Assembly: GCA_021323865.1 (NCBI GenBank)
Contig: JAJPKF010000014.1
Location: 49,993 to 113,992, forward strand
Direction of reading: 5' to 3'
DNA length: 64,000 nucleotides
Origin: Pseudomonadota bacterium
GTDB taxonomy: Bacteria; Chloroflexota; UBA5177; JAJPKF01
Positions 51,162 through 61,157 of this stretch are shown in pieces (the stretch's first letter is position 1; each line of letters begins with the position of its first letter). The position numbers and the translations under genes are program-made. Below the pieces are notes generated by a model. It searched no databases. It was not told where the DNA came from and worked only from the letters and a program-made list of their open reading frames with translations.

Positions 51162-51273
51162 GGAATCGCGCCTCCGCCAACCCCATAATGGGGCATTACT
51201 GGCCCAGTCCTGTACGAGGGACTGTGCGGTCGAACAGGGCCGTTCTCGCGAGGTTCGCTGTCTGGAGAGAGTA

Positions 51274-52470
51274 ATGACCGACGTGGTGATTGCGGCGCCG
51301 GTGCGCACGCCCTTTGGGCGGCTGCTGGGAACACTTAAAGACCTCACAGCCGTCGACCTAGGGGCTGTAGCGATTCAGGGCGCTCTGAATCGGTCCGGCG
51401 TCGCGTCCGACCAGGTCGATCACGTGATTATGGGCACGGTCGTGACGGCGGGTCAGGGCCAGGTGCCCGCACGTCAGGCGGCAATCCGGGCAGGGCTTCC
51501 GGTCCAGACACCCGCACTGACGATCAACAAAGTGTGTGCGTCGGGACTCAAGGCCGTCAACCTGGCCGCACAGATGATCAGGGCCGGGGATGCCGAGGTG
51601 ATTGTGGCCGGTGGCATGGAGAGCATGACCCGAGCGCCGTTCCTCCTCATGGAAGGCAGAACGGGCTATCGGATGGGAGACGCGACCGTGTATGACGCCA
51701 TGATGAAGGATGGTCTGTCCTGCCCGATTGGGGCGGTGGCCATGCACGAATACGGGAGCGCCGGCGCGGCTGAACACGAGATCAGCCGCGAACAGCAGGA
51801 TTGGTGGGCATTGCAGAGCCAGCAGCGCTACCAAGCCGCTCTCTCCGCCGGAAGGCTGGATGAAGAGATCGTCCCCGTGTCTGTGCCCCAACGGCGTGGT
51901 GATCCGGTCATCGTCGATCGGGATGAGCAGCCAAGAGCGGATACGACATTGGAACGCCTTGCGAAGCTGCCGCCCCTGAAGCCCGGAGGCACGATCACCG
52001 CCGGAAATGCACCGGGGGTCAACGACGGTGCCGCTGCGATGCTGGTCATGAGCGCATCCAGGGCCAAAGAGCTCGGCGTGCGCCCAATTGGTCGGTTTGT
52101 CGCCATGGGTGAGGGGAACGACGAACCGGTCAGAATGGCCCGTGTGCCGGCCTATGCGCTCCGTGACGCATCCCGCAAGTCAGGGGTCCCGCTCGATGAG
52201 ATCAAGCTGTTTGAGATCAACGAGGCGTTTGCAGCGGTCGCCCTGACCGTCATGCAGCTAGAGGGGATGGAACCCGACGAAGTGAATGTGAACGGCGGTG
52301 CCGTCGCCATCGGACACCCAATTGGCGCGTCCGGGGCGCGCATCCTGGGAACATTGCTGTATGAGATGCGCCGGCGGGGAGTGCAATATGGCGCCGCATC
52401 GATTTGCAGCGGCACGGCGCAGGGGGAGGCAACCATTGTGGAGCTACTTGCAGACGGGGAATCCGGATAG
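51274..52470 (+). CDS. Acetyl-CoA C-acyltransferase (thiolase)
   Basis: 398 residues from the ATG at 51274 after GGAGAG. It condenses or cleaves acetoacetyl- or 3-ketoacyl-CoA. The acyl-enzyme Cys88 lies in INKVCASGLKAVNLAAQM, followed by VIVAGGMESMTRAPFLL, EINEAFAAVALTVMQLEG, NVNGGAVAIGHPIGASGARI (catalytic His) and ICSGTAQGEATIVEL (second Cys). It is transcribed away from the lipoprotein gene. With the downstream acyl-CoA dehydrogenases and B12 mutase it could supply or use short-chain acyl-CoA. Confidence 0.95.
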   Translation: MTDVVIAAPVRTPFGRLLGTLKDLTAVDLGAVAIQGALNRSGVASDQVDHVIMGTVVTAGQGQVPARQAAIRAGLPVQTPALTINKVCASGLKAVNLAAQMIRAGDAEVIVAGGMESMTRAPFLLMEGRTGYRMGDATVYDAMMKDGLSCPIGAVAMHEYGSAGAAEHEISREQQDWWALQSQQRYQAALSAGRLDEEIVPVSVPQRRGDPVIVDRDEQPRADTTLERLAKLPPLKPGGTITAGNAPGVNDGAAAMLVMSASRAKELGVRPIGRFVAMGEGNDEPVRMARVPAYALRDASRKSGVPLDEIKLFEINEAFAAVALTVMQLEGMEPDEVNVNGGAVAIGHPIGASGARILGTLLYEMRRRGVQYGAASICSGTAQGEATIVELLADGESG

Positions 52471-52500
52471 CCGCTCCGCCGCTGTGGGTGATGACGGGGA

Positions 52501-55500
52501 TTAGACTCCGTTCGGGCTGAGGGGCAGTCGCACCGTGAAGGTGGTTCCCTCTCCGAGCCGCGATGTGACGTCGATGCTTCCTCCATGCGCCACGGTCAGC
52601 TCGTGGGCAATGTGGAGGCCGAGCCCAAGACCGCTGCCTCGGGTTTCATCCTTGCCGCGCACAAAGCGGCCGAAGATGGTCTTGAGGTCTTCCTCGGGGA
52701 TGCCAGGTCCGTAGTCTTGAATGTGAATCTCGGCACGATTGCCCAGCTTTCGAACTCGGACGTCGATGTACTCGCTGCCGGCCGCGTGCTCCATGGCATT
52801 GTTCAGAATGTTGACCAAGATCTGTTCAATACGGGCGGGGTCGGCCGCTACACGTAGGGTCGAGCGGGGTTTATGCAATCGGATCCTTTGAGCGTCGCTG
52901 GTCGACTGGAGAGGCATGATGGTGTTCTCGACCAGCTCTACGAGGTCGATGGTTTCCAGAGAGAGTACGAGTTGGCCTGTCTCCAATCGAGATAAGTCGA
53001 GTAGTTCTCGGATGAGCGACTGCATCCGGCTGACCTGTTGGCGGCTCGTCTCGACATAACCACGTGTGCGTTCGTCCACGGTACCCTGACGGTGAATCAT
53101 GGCCAGGTAGCCATTGAGAACCGTAAGCGGAGCCCGGAGCTCATGGCTCACGGCAGCGACGAACTGCTCTTGCAGTCGCCGAAGACTGCGATCGGTGATG
53201 TCACGAATTACGAGGACGCTGGCCGATTCTTCTTCACCGGCGGTCAACGGCTGGGCATTGACCTCGTAGTAGCTTGGGGCTCTGGTGTCGCCCGGAAGGG
53301 TGAATTCCAGACTGAACCGCTCTCCACGAGCGGCTCGAACGAACGGCGATTGCTCGGGTGGTATCAGGTTCCCCTCAGTGTCCCGAGGTCGAAATCGCTC
53401 CTCCCCGAACATCTGTTGATACGCGTCGTTCGAAAGCGTGATCTCTCCGGCGCGTGACACCACTACCACCGCGTCTGTCATATTGCTGAGCACCGCAGAG
53501 AGCCGAAGGCGCTCCAGCTCCGAACGCCGGCGCTCGTTCTCCAAGGACAGTGCCAAATCCTGAAGTTCCGCCGTGCGCGCCCGGAGATCCTCGTTGGTTG
53601 CGTTGAGCTCCTCGACCGTCGCCTGAAGCTCTTCGTTCAGCGTCTCGAGCTCCTCGTTGCTGGCCTGCAGCTCCTCGTTGAGAGTTTCGACCTCCTCACC
53701 GGAAGCCTGGAGCTCCTCGTTGATGGCTCGGATTTCTTCGTTCGTCACCCTCAATTCGGCATTGACGGTGTTCAACTCCTGGTTCGCTCGAAGTAGCTCT
53801 CGGTTCCGATCCTTGATTCGTTCCACGTGGGCGCTGTTTCGCTCTGACCCTGCCTCGATTTGGCGGAGGGCCGATTCCAGCTCCTGTCGCTGCAGCACAT
53901 CGCCGGTTATGTCTGAGATGAGGAGGATCGCGGACTGCTCAGACCCGGATGCCGGCTGACGCTCGACGCTGCAGGTGATTCTGAGGTGCCGTTGCGGTTG
54001 GTCAAGGGTTTCGGCGGCACCGATCTCGGGAATGACCGACGCTCTGCCTTCCCGGAATGCCTCTTCGATAAGAGATCTGAGTCTACGGCCATCGACGTTT
54101 TGGGCGAGGTGGACCAGGTCCTCGCCGACCGCGGAACCATAGATGCCCAGCATTTCCCTGGCCGCCGAGTTCAGGCTTCGCACGTTGTACTGGCGATCTA
54201 TCACCGCGATCCCGGCCGGCAAATGGAGCAGAAGCCGCTCGAGACGATCAACCCTGCTTGCCGGCCGAGCCCCGTTTCGTGCGGCAGAGCTGGGACCGAC
54301 ATAGGGCGCCAGGTCTTGAGGAGATGATGAAGACGCGACGCTTGGGCGGGTCGATCGCCGAATTGGGACGATCGAGGGAAACTTTCGACCTTCTCGACGG
54401 TAGATCTTCAGCTTGAGCTCTTCGACCGTGAAGTACTCCGAAAGGGGGTTCGTCGTCTCGGTCTTGCCGAGAACCAGATATCCTCCCGGTCGCAGTGCGA
54501 ACCCAACCACCCTCAGCACGTGCTCCTGCAGGGGCGGTAGGAAGTACATCATGACATTTCGACACAAGAGCAAATCGATACGCGGGAATGGAGCCCGTTC
54601 GGCCAGATCGTGTTGTCCGAAGATCATGAGCCCGCGGATGGACCGGCGCACTTGGTATTCGCCGTCCAGGTCGGTAAAGTACTTGTCACGCAGCTCCGGC
54701 GGAACGGACTCCAGAGCGGACGCTGAGAACACCCCTCGGCGTGCGAATTCGATGGCGTCGCCGTCGAGGTCACTGGCAAAGATGCGAACGTGATAACCAG
54801 GCAGTTGTTCTCCCAGCGCCTCGGCTAGGAGTATGGCCAGTGAGTAGGCTTCCTCCCCTGTGGAGCAGCCGGCAGACCAGAATCGTAGCTCATTGCCTCG
54901 CGATCGTGACTCTTCGATCAGCCGCGGCAGCAGCTGGTCCCGAAGATACTCGAACAACTCGGTGTCGCGGAAGAACTCCGTCACTTTGATCAGAAAACTG
55001 CTGATCAGTCGCTGATACTCTTGAGCATTCGCCTCGAGATACTGGGCATATTGACTCACCGTCGACTGCCCGGTTACCGCCATACGTCGCTGAAGTCGGC
55101 GAATGATTGTCGGGCTCCGATATTGGTCGAAGTCGATCCCATGCCGATCTCGTAACCTGGCGATCAATCGGTCGAACTCGGAGGCCTCACGTCCGTCGGC
55201 AACGCCTGATGAGCGGCTCAGGAGGTCGACGAGCAGGGCCGGCATGTCCTCCATAGTGGAGCTGGCATCGACTACCGATGGACTCAGTGATAGTGGCAGG
55301 GCCGGAAACCTGGCGGTCTCGGGATCCTGAATCACTACCGTCCCGTTGTGTTCCTTCACGCGAAGACAACCGGCCGGGCCATCCGACCCTGTCCCGGTCA
55401 AAATGACGGCGATCAGGTTCTCCTTGAAGACCTCTGCTGCGCTGCTCAGCAGACGATCGATTGAGGGGCGGGGGCCGCCGTCCGAGGGGGTCTCGAGACG

Positions 55501-55779
55501 AACGTCGTGGTCACTGATCTCTACGTTGAAGTTCGAGGGGACCACGTAGATGACGCCGGCAACAAGATCCTCTTGGTCCTCCACAGTGATGACACTCAGG
55601 CAGGTGTTTCGGGTCAGAATCTCGCGCAGCCGGCTAACGCGCTGTGGAGCAAGATGCTGAGCAATGACGATCGGCGCCGAAAAGTCGCTCGGCAGCTTCT
55701 GAACGAGCCGTGTCAGGGCTTCAATCCCGCCGGCCGACGATCCGACGACTACCAGCTTCTCGGGCGCTGTCTCCGCCAT
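52501..55779 (-). CDS. CheB-CheR-PAS-histidine kinase fusion protein
   Basis: 1092 residues. The order of domains is CheB methylesterase without receiver (1-190: catalytic Ser in VVGSSAGGIEAL, His in IAQHLAP, Asp in GTGSDGPAG), CheR methyltransferase (about 205-480: FRDTELFEYLRDQLLP, FWSAGCSTGEEAYSLAILLA, FPRIDLLLCRNVMMYF), a PAS domain (about 515-620), a long coiled coil with heptad-like repeats (ELQASGEEVETLNEELQASN, residues about 640-760), a second PAS (about 770-870), HisKA with the phospho-His in FVAAVSHELRAPLTVLNGY, and a HATPase domain (NILNNAMEHA, IQDYGPGIPEEDLKTIFGRF, GSGLGLGLHIAHELTVAHGG). No chemoreceptor or flagellar genes are nearby, so the role is probably signal transduction outside classical chemotaxis. 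Confidence 0.95.
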   Translation of the reverse strand: MAETAPEKLVVVGSSAGGIEALTRLVQKLPSDFSAPIVIAQHLAPQRVSRLREILTRNTCLSVITVEDQEDLVAGVIYVVPSNFNVEISDHDVRLETPSDGGPRPSIDRLLSSAAEVFKENLIAVILTGTGSDGPAGCLRVKEHNGTVVIQDPETARFPALPLSLSPSVVDASSTMEDMPALLVDLLSRSSGVADGREASEFDRLIARLRDRHGIDFDQYRSPTIIRRLQRRMAVTGQSTVSQYAQYLEANAQEYQRLISSFLIKVTEFFRDTELFEYLRDQLLPRLIEESRSRGNELRFWSAGCSTGEEAYSLAILLAEALGEQLPGYHVRIFASDLDGDAIEFARRGVFSASALESVPPELRDKYFTDLDGEYQVRRSIRGLMIFGQHDLAERAPFPRIDLLLCRNVMMYFLPPLQEHVLRVVGFALRPGGYLVLGKTETTNPLSEYFTVEELKLKIYRREGRKFPSIVPIRRSTRPSVASSSSPQDLAPYVGPSSAARNGARPASRVDRLERLLLHLPAGIAVIDRQYNVRSLNSAAREMLGIYGSAVGEDLVHLAQNVDGRRLRSLIEEAFREGRASVIPEIGAAETLDQPQRHLRITCSVERQPASGSEQSAILLISDITGDVLQRQELESALRQIEAGSERNSAHVERIKDRNRELLRANQELNTVNAELRVTNEEIRAINEELQASGEEVETLNEELQASNEELETLNEELQATVEELNATNEDLRARTAELQDLALSLENERRRSELERLRLSAVLSNMTDAVVVVSRAGEITLSNDAYQQMFGEERFRPRDTEGNLIPPEQSPFVRAARGERFSLEFTLPGDTRAPSYYEVNAQPLTAGEEESASVLVIRDITDRSLRRLQEQFVAAVSHELRAPLTVLNGYLAMIHRQGTVDERTRGYVETSRQQVSRMQSLIRELLDLSRLETGQLVLSLETIDLVELVENTIMPLQSTSDAQRIRLHKPRSTLRVAADPARIEQILVNILNNAMEHAAGSEYIDVRVRKLGNRAEIHIQDYGPGIPEEDLKTIFGRFVRGKDETRGSGLGLGLHIAHELTVAHGGSIDVTSRLGEGTTFTVRLPLSPNGV

Positions 55780-56057
55780 GTCCCCCCCTGTGCGCTTGAT
55801 TCTCGCTTGACGCGCGCCAATCCCTCAAAGCCATCCCTCATCCTCACCGATCGGGGACCCCGCGGCCGAGAAGACCGACAGGAGAGGGACTTTGGATGAG
55901 CAGAGAGCTTCCGCTTATGTCACCGAACGTGTGGATGATCAGACTGGAATCGGGTCGAATGCCGGCGTCGTTACTTGACTCCCCTTGCGCATGCGCAAGC
56001 GAACGTGGCGCGACGCGGTACGACCGGAATAATGGGGAAGCCCAACAGGGAGTTGCT

Positions 56058-57206
56058 GTGGACTGGAAACTGGACCCGGAAGCGCAGAGCGTTCTCGACA
56101 TGGTTCGGGAGTTTGCGGAGCGGGAGGTTCGGCCGCGCGCCCACGATATCGACGAGACGGCCGAATATCCGGAGGACCTGGTTCGAAAGATGGCGGAGCT
56201 GGGGCTGATGGGCATCCCCTTCCCGGAGGAATACGGGGGAGCCGGCCTAAGCTACGTGACGTTCGCCCTTGTGGTGGAGGAGCTATGCAAAGCCTGTGCA
56301 TCTACCGGTTTGATCATGGACGTGAACATCTCGCTCTTCGGGGAGCCGGTCTGGCTTTTTGGAACCGAGGATCAGAAGCAACGGTACCTACGGCCCATCT
56401 CCACTGGTGAGGCGCTTGGCGCCCTGGCCATGACGGAGCCGGAGGCCGGGTCAGATGCCGCCTCGATTCGCACGAACGCCCGCCGCGAGGGTCAGTCCTA
56501 CCGCCTCAATGGAAGAAAGATCTTCATCACCAACGGTGAAAAGGCTGATTTCTACGTAGTAACGGCTAAGACGGATCCGAATGCCGGATCCCGGGGCATC
56601 ACCGACTTCATTGTCGAAAAGTCATGGCCCGGAGTGTCTTTCACCACCCACTATGAAAAGCTCGGCATCCGCGGCTCAACGACCACTGACATTGTGTTTG
56701 ACGACGTCGAAGTACCTGCCGCCAACCGGTTGGGTGAGGAGGGCATGGGCTTCAAGATCACCATGGACACGCTGGACGCCGGCCGTATCGGCATCGCCGC
56801 ACAGGCAATCGGCATTGCCAGGGCCGCGCTCGAGGAGGCAGTGACCTACGTCAAGGAGCGGAGGCAGTTCGGCAAACCAATCGCCGACTTCCAGGGAATC
56901 AAGTTTGCGATCGCGGACATGGCGACGCAGATCGAGGCGGCCCAAAGTCTGATGCTCCAAGCCGCGTACCTTCGAGACAAGGGCATCCCATGTGCTCGAG
57001 AGTCGGCCATGGCGAAGCTCTACGCCGGCGACATGGCCATGGCCGTAACCGATCAGGCGGTGCAGCTCTTCGGTGGATACGGATACATGCGTGAGTATCC
57101 GGTGGAGCGTCACATGCGAGATGCCAAGATCTGTCAGATCTACGAGGGCACGCAACAGATCCAGCGGCTCGTCGTGGCCCGACAACAGCTGGCTGCTCTG
57201 TCATGA
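56058..57206 (+). CDS. Acyl-CoA dehydrogenase (first of a pair)
   Basis: 382 residues from GTG 56058 with GGAG nearby; the open frame continues upstream without conserved residues. ACAD motifs are LGLMGIPFPEEYGGAG, LGALAMTEPEAGSDAASIRT, KIFITNGEKADFYVV, LGIRGSTTTDIVFDDV, RRQFGKPIADFQGIKFAIADM and catalytic Glu in QIYEGTQQIQRLVV. The next ACAD gene overlaps its stop by 4 bp. Together with meaB and the B12 mutase this looks like a branched or short-chain acyl-CoA operon. The 278 bp upstream, shared with the divergent kinase gene, must hold the promoters. Confidence 0.93.
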   Translation: MDWKLDPEAQSVLDMVREFAEREVRPRAHDIDETAEYPEDLVRKMAELGLMGIPFPEEYGGAGLSYVTFALVVEELCKACASTGLIMDVNISLFGEPVWLFGTEDQKQRYLRPISTGEALGALAMTEPEAGSDAASIRTNARREGQSYRLNGRKIFITNGEKADFYVVTAKTDPNAGSRGITDFIVEKSWPGVSFTTHYEKLGIRGSTTTDIVFDDVEVPAANRLGEEGMGFKITMDTLDAGRIGIAAQAIGIARAALEEAVTYVKERRQFGKPIADFQGIKFAIADMATQIEAAQSLMLQAAYLRDKGIPCARESAMAKLYAGDMAMAVTDQAVQLFGGYGYMREYPVERHMRDAKICQIYEGTQQIQRLVVARQQLAALS

Positions 57207-58348
57207 TCGTGGAGCTTACTGAAGACCAGAAGGCCATTCGCGACGCCGTCCGCGAGTTCGTGCAGGAAACAGTAGCGCCTCGGGCGGCAGAGATCGACGC
57301 GTCGGATCAGTTCCCGGCGGACCTTGTTGAAGCTGCCGCTCGTCTGGACCTACTCGGCATTGTCATTCCCGAAGAGTATGGTGGCGCCGGCCTGGATCAC
57401 GTCTCCTTCGCCCTGTTCGTCGAGGAGGTCGCCGCGGAGTCGGGCAGTCTGGCGGTGATTCTCGACGTGCACACCTCAGTGGGCAGCGAGCCGATCCTTT
57501 TTGCCGGAACGGAAGACCAGAAGCGGCGATACCTTCCGCGCATGGCCGCGGGCTCGAAACTCGGAGCCTTTGCCCTCTCCGAGCCGGAAGCCGGCTCAGA
57601 TGCCGCAAGTCTGCAGACCACGGCGGTACCCGATGGCGACGGCTGGCGGCTCAACGGAACGAAGACCTTCATCACCAACATGGGTGTGGCGGACGTCTAC
57701 ATCGTGCTGGCGCGTAGTAATGACCATGCCAGAGCCGCCGGAATCTCAGCCTTCATCGTGGATCGGGATACGGCGGGACTCGAGTTTGGCGCCCCGATGG
57801 AGAAGATGGGCCTGCATGGATCGCCCACCGGCGAAGTGATCATGCGCGACGCGTACGTTCCTGGCGAGAACCTGTTGGGTGCTGAGGGAGATGGGTTTCG
57901 CATTGCCATGAAGGCGCTCGACCGTGGTCGCATCGGCATCAGCGCTCAAGCGATCGGTCTCGCCCGCGGCGCTATGGACAAAGCGGCTCGATACGCCTTG
58001 GAGCGGCGGCAGTTCGGTAAGGCCATCACCGATCAGGAGGCGATTCAGTTCACGATTGCGGACCGGTACACGGAAATCGAGGCGGCCCGGCTCCTTACCC
58101 TACGGGCCGCGGCCGCCTGTGACGCCGGCGAGAACTTCACGCGCATCGCCTCGATGGCCAAGATGTTCTCTACGGATGTCGCCATGCGCGCGACCACGGA
58201 TGCCCTGCAGCTCTTCGGGGGCTATGGCTACATCAAGGAGTACCCGGCCGAGCGCTACTTTCGAGACGCCAAGGCGACGCAAATCTACGAGGGCACGAAT
58301 CAGATCCAACGCTTGGTTATTGCCCGCGACATCCTCGCTGGCGGCTGA
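57203..58348 (+). CDS. Acyl-CoA dehydrogenase (second of a pair)
   Basis: 381 residues, with the ATG overlapping the preceding stop. LGIVIPEEYGGAGLD, LGAFALSEPEAGSDAASLQT, KTFITNMGVADVYIVL, MGLHGSPTGEVIMRDA, RRQFGKAITDQEAIQFTIAD and the catalytic Glu in QIYEGTNQIQRLVIAR are present. It is about half identical by eye to the preceding gene, probably an old duplication with a different acyl-CoA preference. Electrons would go to EtfAB encoded at 42.7-44.5 kb. Confidence 0.93.
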   Translation: MIVELTEDQKAIRDAVREFVQETVAPRAAEIDASDQFPADLVEAAARLDLLGIVIPEEYGGAGLDHVSFALFVEEVAAESGSLAVILDVHTSVGSEPILFAGTEDQKRRYLPRMAAGSKLGAFALSEPEAGSDAASLQTTAVPDGDGWRLNGTKTFITNMGVADVYIVLARSNDHARAAGISAFIVDRDTAGLEFGAPMEKMGLHGSPTGEVIMRDAYVPGENLLGAEGDGFRIAMKALDRGRIGISAQAIGLARGAMDKAARYALERRQFGKAITDQEAIQFTIADRYTEIEAARLLTLRAAAACDAGENFTRIASMAKMFSTDVAMRATTDALQLFGGYGYIKEYPAERYFRDAKATQIYEGTNQIQRLVIARDILAGG

Positions 58349-58416
58349 GCGAATCGCACACGTCATGATGTGCGCGGCCGCACTCCAATCCGTGGTTCTG
58401 ACTGGACGGTGACTGT

Positions 58417-59394
58417 ATGGCCATAGCGGCAGCATCCCAGAACCTCGTGGACGGCATCTTGGCAGGGAGCCACAGGGCGGCAGCGAAGGCGATCTCACTC
58501 ATCGAGAACGACGAGCGGGCTTCGGAGCAGCTCATCCGACGCCTCTATCCCCAAACCGGAAACGCCTATACCGTGGGACTAACCGGGCCACCCGGGGCTG
58601 GCAAGAGCACGCTCGTCGACGACATCGCACAGATCGCACGGGGCGACGGAGAAAGCGTGGGCATCATCGCCGTGGATCCAAACAGCCCATTCAGCGGCGG
58701 AGCGATTCTCGGCGACCGCATTCGGATGATGCGCCACACCGTCGATCCGGACGTCTTTATTCGGAGCATGGGGAGTCGGGGCCACCTTGGCGGCCTCGCC
58801 GTTGCCACCTCGCAAGCGAGGGACGTGCTCGACGCTCTTGGGATGGGGTACGTGATTCTCGAGACCGTCGGCGTGGGGCAATCGGAGCTGGAGGTTGCAG
58901 AGCTTGCGGATACGACCGTGGTCGTGCTGATGCCTGGTCTGGGCGACTCAGTGCAAACCATCAAGGCCGGGATCATGGAGATAGCCGATATCTTCGTTAT
59001 CAACAAGGCGGATCACCCTGCATTGGCCAGGACGGCGGCCGACCTTCGAGAGCTCCTGCGTCTCGATCCCCGGCAGCGGGCTTGGACACCGCCCATCGTG
59101 AAGACGGTGGCCACAAACGAGGATGGGGTTCACGAGCTTTGGCAAGCGATTCTCAAGCATCGTCGCTTTCTGGAAGAGAAGGGGGGTTTGAAGGAGCGCC
59201 GCCGCCGGCGCTTGGAGCGCCAGGTGGTCGAAATTGCCGCCCGGCGGCTCCGAGAGGAAGTTCTCGTGCCAAGCACTGAGGCGTCGGGGTTCCGCCGCGC
59301 CGTGCAGGCGGTCACCGACCGGAGACTCGATCCCTATGCGGCCGCGGACCAGCTCATGGAAGAGGGAGCCAAGCGGGTTGCGGCAGGCTCGTAG
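58417..59394 (+). CDS. meaB: MeaB/ArgK-type G-protein chaperone of a B12 mutase
   Basis: 325 residues. P-loop GTPase of the SIMIBI class: Walker A VGLTGPPGAGKSTLVDD (residues 53-69), IIAVDPNSPFSGGAILGDRIRM split at D-P-x-S-P-x-x-G-G-A, RSMGSRGHLGGLA (switch region), the GxxQ-like ETVGVGQSE and the base-specificity loop FVINKADHP. These are hallmarks of MeaB, which gates cofactor loading and protects or repairs adenosylcobalamin-dependent mutases. The mutase subunits are encoded immediately downstream. Confidence 0.95.
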   Translation: MAIAAASQNLVDGILAGSHRAAAKAISLIENDERASEQLIRRLYPQTGNAYTVGLTGPPGAGKSTLVDDIAQIARGDGESVGIIAVDPNSPFSGGAILGDRIRMMRHTVDPDVFIRSMGSRGHLGGLAVATSQARDVLDALGMGYVILETVGVGQSELEVAELADTTVVVLMPGLGDSVQTIKAGIMEIADIFVINKADHPALARTAADLRELLRLDPRQRAWTPPIVKTVATNEDGVHELWQAILKHRRFLEEKGGLKERRRRRLERQVVEIAARRLREEVLVPSTEASGFRRAVQAVTDRRLDPYAAADQLMEEGAKRVAAGS

Positions 59395-59481
59395 CGGGAC
59401 GATCCCGCCCCGCCATTTCCCCTGTCAGAATGGACTGCCGGCCATCCCATGGGCCGCTAGACTGGTCTCGCGAGGTTCCAG

Positions 59482-61137
59482 GTGATCTCTGAAGACGAAG
59501 CTGCCATTCGCGACAGATACCGCGAGTGGCTTGAACACTACGGCCGCGACCGCGACGAGAAGTTCTCGACCGTCTCCGATCAGGTCATCGAACCGCTGTA
59601 CAGCCCGCTTGATCTACGTGAAGACGATTTTCTTCATGGCATCGGCTTCCCCGGTCAATTTCCCTTCACCCGGGGGATCTATAACAACATGCACCGCGGA
59701 CGCCTGTGGACAATGCGACAGTTCGCTGGGTTCGGCTCGGCACGTGAGACAAATCGGCGGTTTCACTATCTCCTCCAACAGGGTGGGACGGGCCTGTCTG
59801 TGGCCTTCGACAATCCCACGCTTATGGCAGTCGACTCGGATGACCCTCGTGCACTGGGCGAGGTGGGGAGAACGGGGGTTGCCATCGACTCGCTGGCCGA
59901 CATGGAAACCCTGTTCGAAGGCATCCCACTCGATCGAGTGAGCACCTCCATGACCATCAATGCGCCGGCAAACGTACTGTTTGCTATGTACATTGCCGTG
60001 GGTGAGAAGCAGGGGGTGCCGCCAGAGAAGCTGAGCGGCACGAATCAGAACGACATTCTGAAGGAGTACATCGCCCAGAAGGAATGGGTGTCCCCTCCAG
60101 GCCCCTCCGTCGATCTCGTGGTCGACAGCATCGAATATGCGAGCCGGCATGTCCCTCGCTGGAACCCGGTGAGCATCAGTGGCTACCACATTCGGGAGGC
60201 CGGCTCAACCGCTATTCAGGAGCTGGCGTTCACCCTCGCAGACGGCATGACCTACGTCGACGCCTGTCTGAACCGAGGAATGCACGTGGACTCATTCGCT
60301 CCGCGCCTCTCCTTCTTCTGGAACTCACACATCGACTTCTTCGAAGAGGTCGCCAAGTTTCGGGCTGCGCGCCGAATCTGGGCTCGTCTCATGCGCGACA
60401 AGTACGGCGCTGCGAATCCGAGGTCCTGGCTCATGCGGTTCCACACCCAAACTGCCGGCGTGTCACTGACGCTGCAGCAGCCGGAGAACAACATCGTACG
60501 AACCGCCCTGGAGGCCCTGGCGGCGGTATTGGGCGGGACGCAGTCCCTGCACACCAATTCCATGGATGAGGTCTACGCCCTCCCGACCGAGAAGGCTGTG
60601 CAGATCGCGCTTCGTACCCAGCAGGTGATTGCCCACGAGACCGGGGTGATCAACACGGTCGATCCCCTGGGTGGCTCCTACTTCGTCGAATCGCTCACCG
60701 ATCGAATGGAGGACGGAGCCAACAGATACTTCGGCCAGATCCAGGAGCTGGGGGGAGTCATACCAGGGATCGAGCAAGGCTTCTTCCAAAAGGAGATTGC
60801 GGATGCCGCCTTCCACTACCAGCAGCAGCTCGACAACAAAGAAAAGGTGATTGTCGGGGTCAATGACTTCGTTGCCCAGGAAACGGACGAGATCCCCATA
60901 CTGAAGATCGACCCGGAGATCGAGCGATCACAGGTTGCGAGGCTCCGGGAGGTGCGAGCCGCCCGCGACAACGACCTCGTCGAGCGACGCTTGCACTGCC
61001 TCTCGGAGGCCGTCTCCCGGCATGAGAACTCCATGCCCTACATCCTCGAGGCAGTTCGGGCATACGCGACCGTCGGCGAAGTGACCGAAGCAATGAAGTC
61101 GGTTCACGGCACCTGGCGAGAGCCGGTGTTCGTGTGA
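59482..61137 (+). CDS. icmA: Isobutyryl-CoA mutase-like large subunit (acyl-CoA mutase)
   Basis: 551 residues from GTG 59482. It is the substrate-binding TIM-barrel part of the methylmalonyl-CoA mutase family and lacks the C-terminal B12 domain. Family motifs are TGLSVAFDNPTLMAVDSDDP, GVAIDSLADMETLFEGIPL, STSMTINAPA, ISGYHIREAGSTAIQELAFT, FHTQTAGVSLTLQQPENNIV and LGGTQSLHTNSMDE. Residues that separate isobutyryl- from methylmalonyl-CoA mutase are Phe81 (Tyr in MCM) and Gln199 (Arg in MCM), seen in TMRQFAGF and EYIAQKEW. With its length this matches IcmA, so automatic annotation as MCM would probably be wrong. It works with the small subunit encoded downstream. Confidence 0.8.
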   Translation: MISEDEAAIRDRYREWLEHYGRDRDEKFSTVSDQVIEPLYSPLDLREDDFLHGIGFPGQFPFTRGIYNNMHRGRLWTMRQFAGFGSARETNRRFHYLLQQGGTGLSVAFDNPTLMAVDSDDPRALGEVGRTGVAIDSLADMETLFEGIPLDRVSTSMTINAPANVLFAMYIAVGEKQGVPPEKLSGTNQNDILKEYIAQKEWVSPPGPSVDLVVDSIEYASRHVPRWNPVSISGYHIREAGSTAIQELAFTLADGMTYVDACLNRGMHVDSFAPRLSFFWNSHIDFFEEVAKFRAARRIWARLMRDKYGAANPRSWLMRFHTQTAGVSLTLQQPENNIVRTALEALAAVLGGTQSLHTNSMDEVYALPTEKAVQIALRTQQVIAHETGVINTVDPLGGSYFVESLTDRMEDGANRYFGQIQELGGVIPGIEQGFFQKEIADAAFHYQQQLDNKEKVIVGVNDFVAQETDEIPILKIDPEIERSQVARLREVRAARDNDLVERRLHCLSEAVSRHENSMPYILEAVRAYATVGEVTEAMKSVHGTWREPVFV

Positions 61138-61157
61138 GCTCCCGATGAAACCGACTG

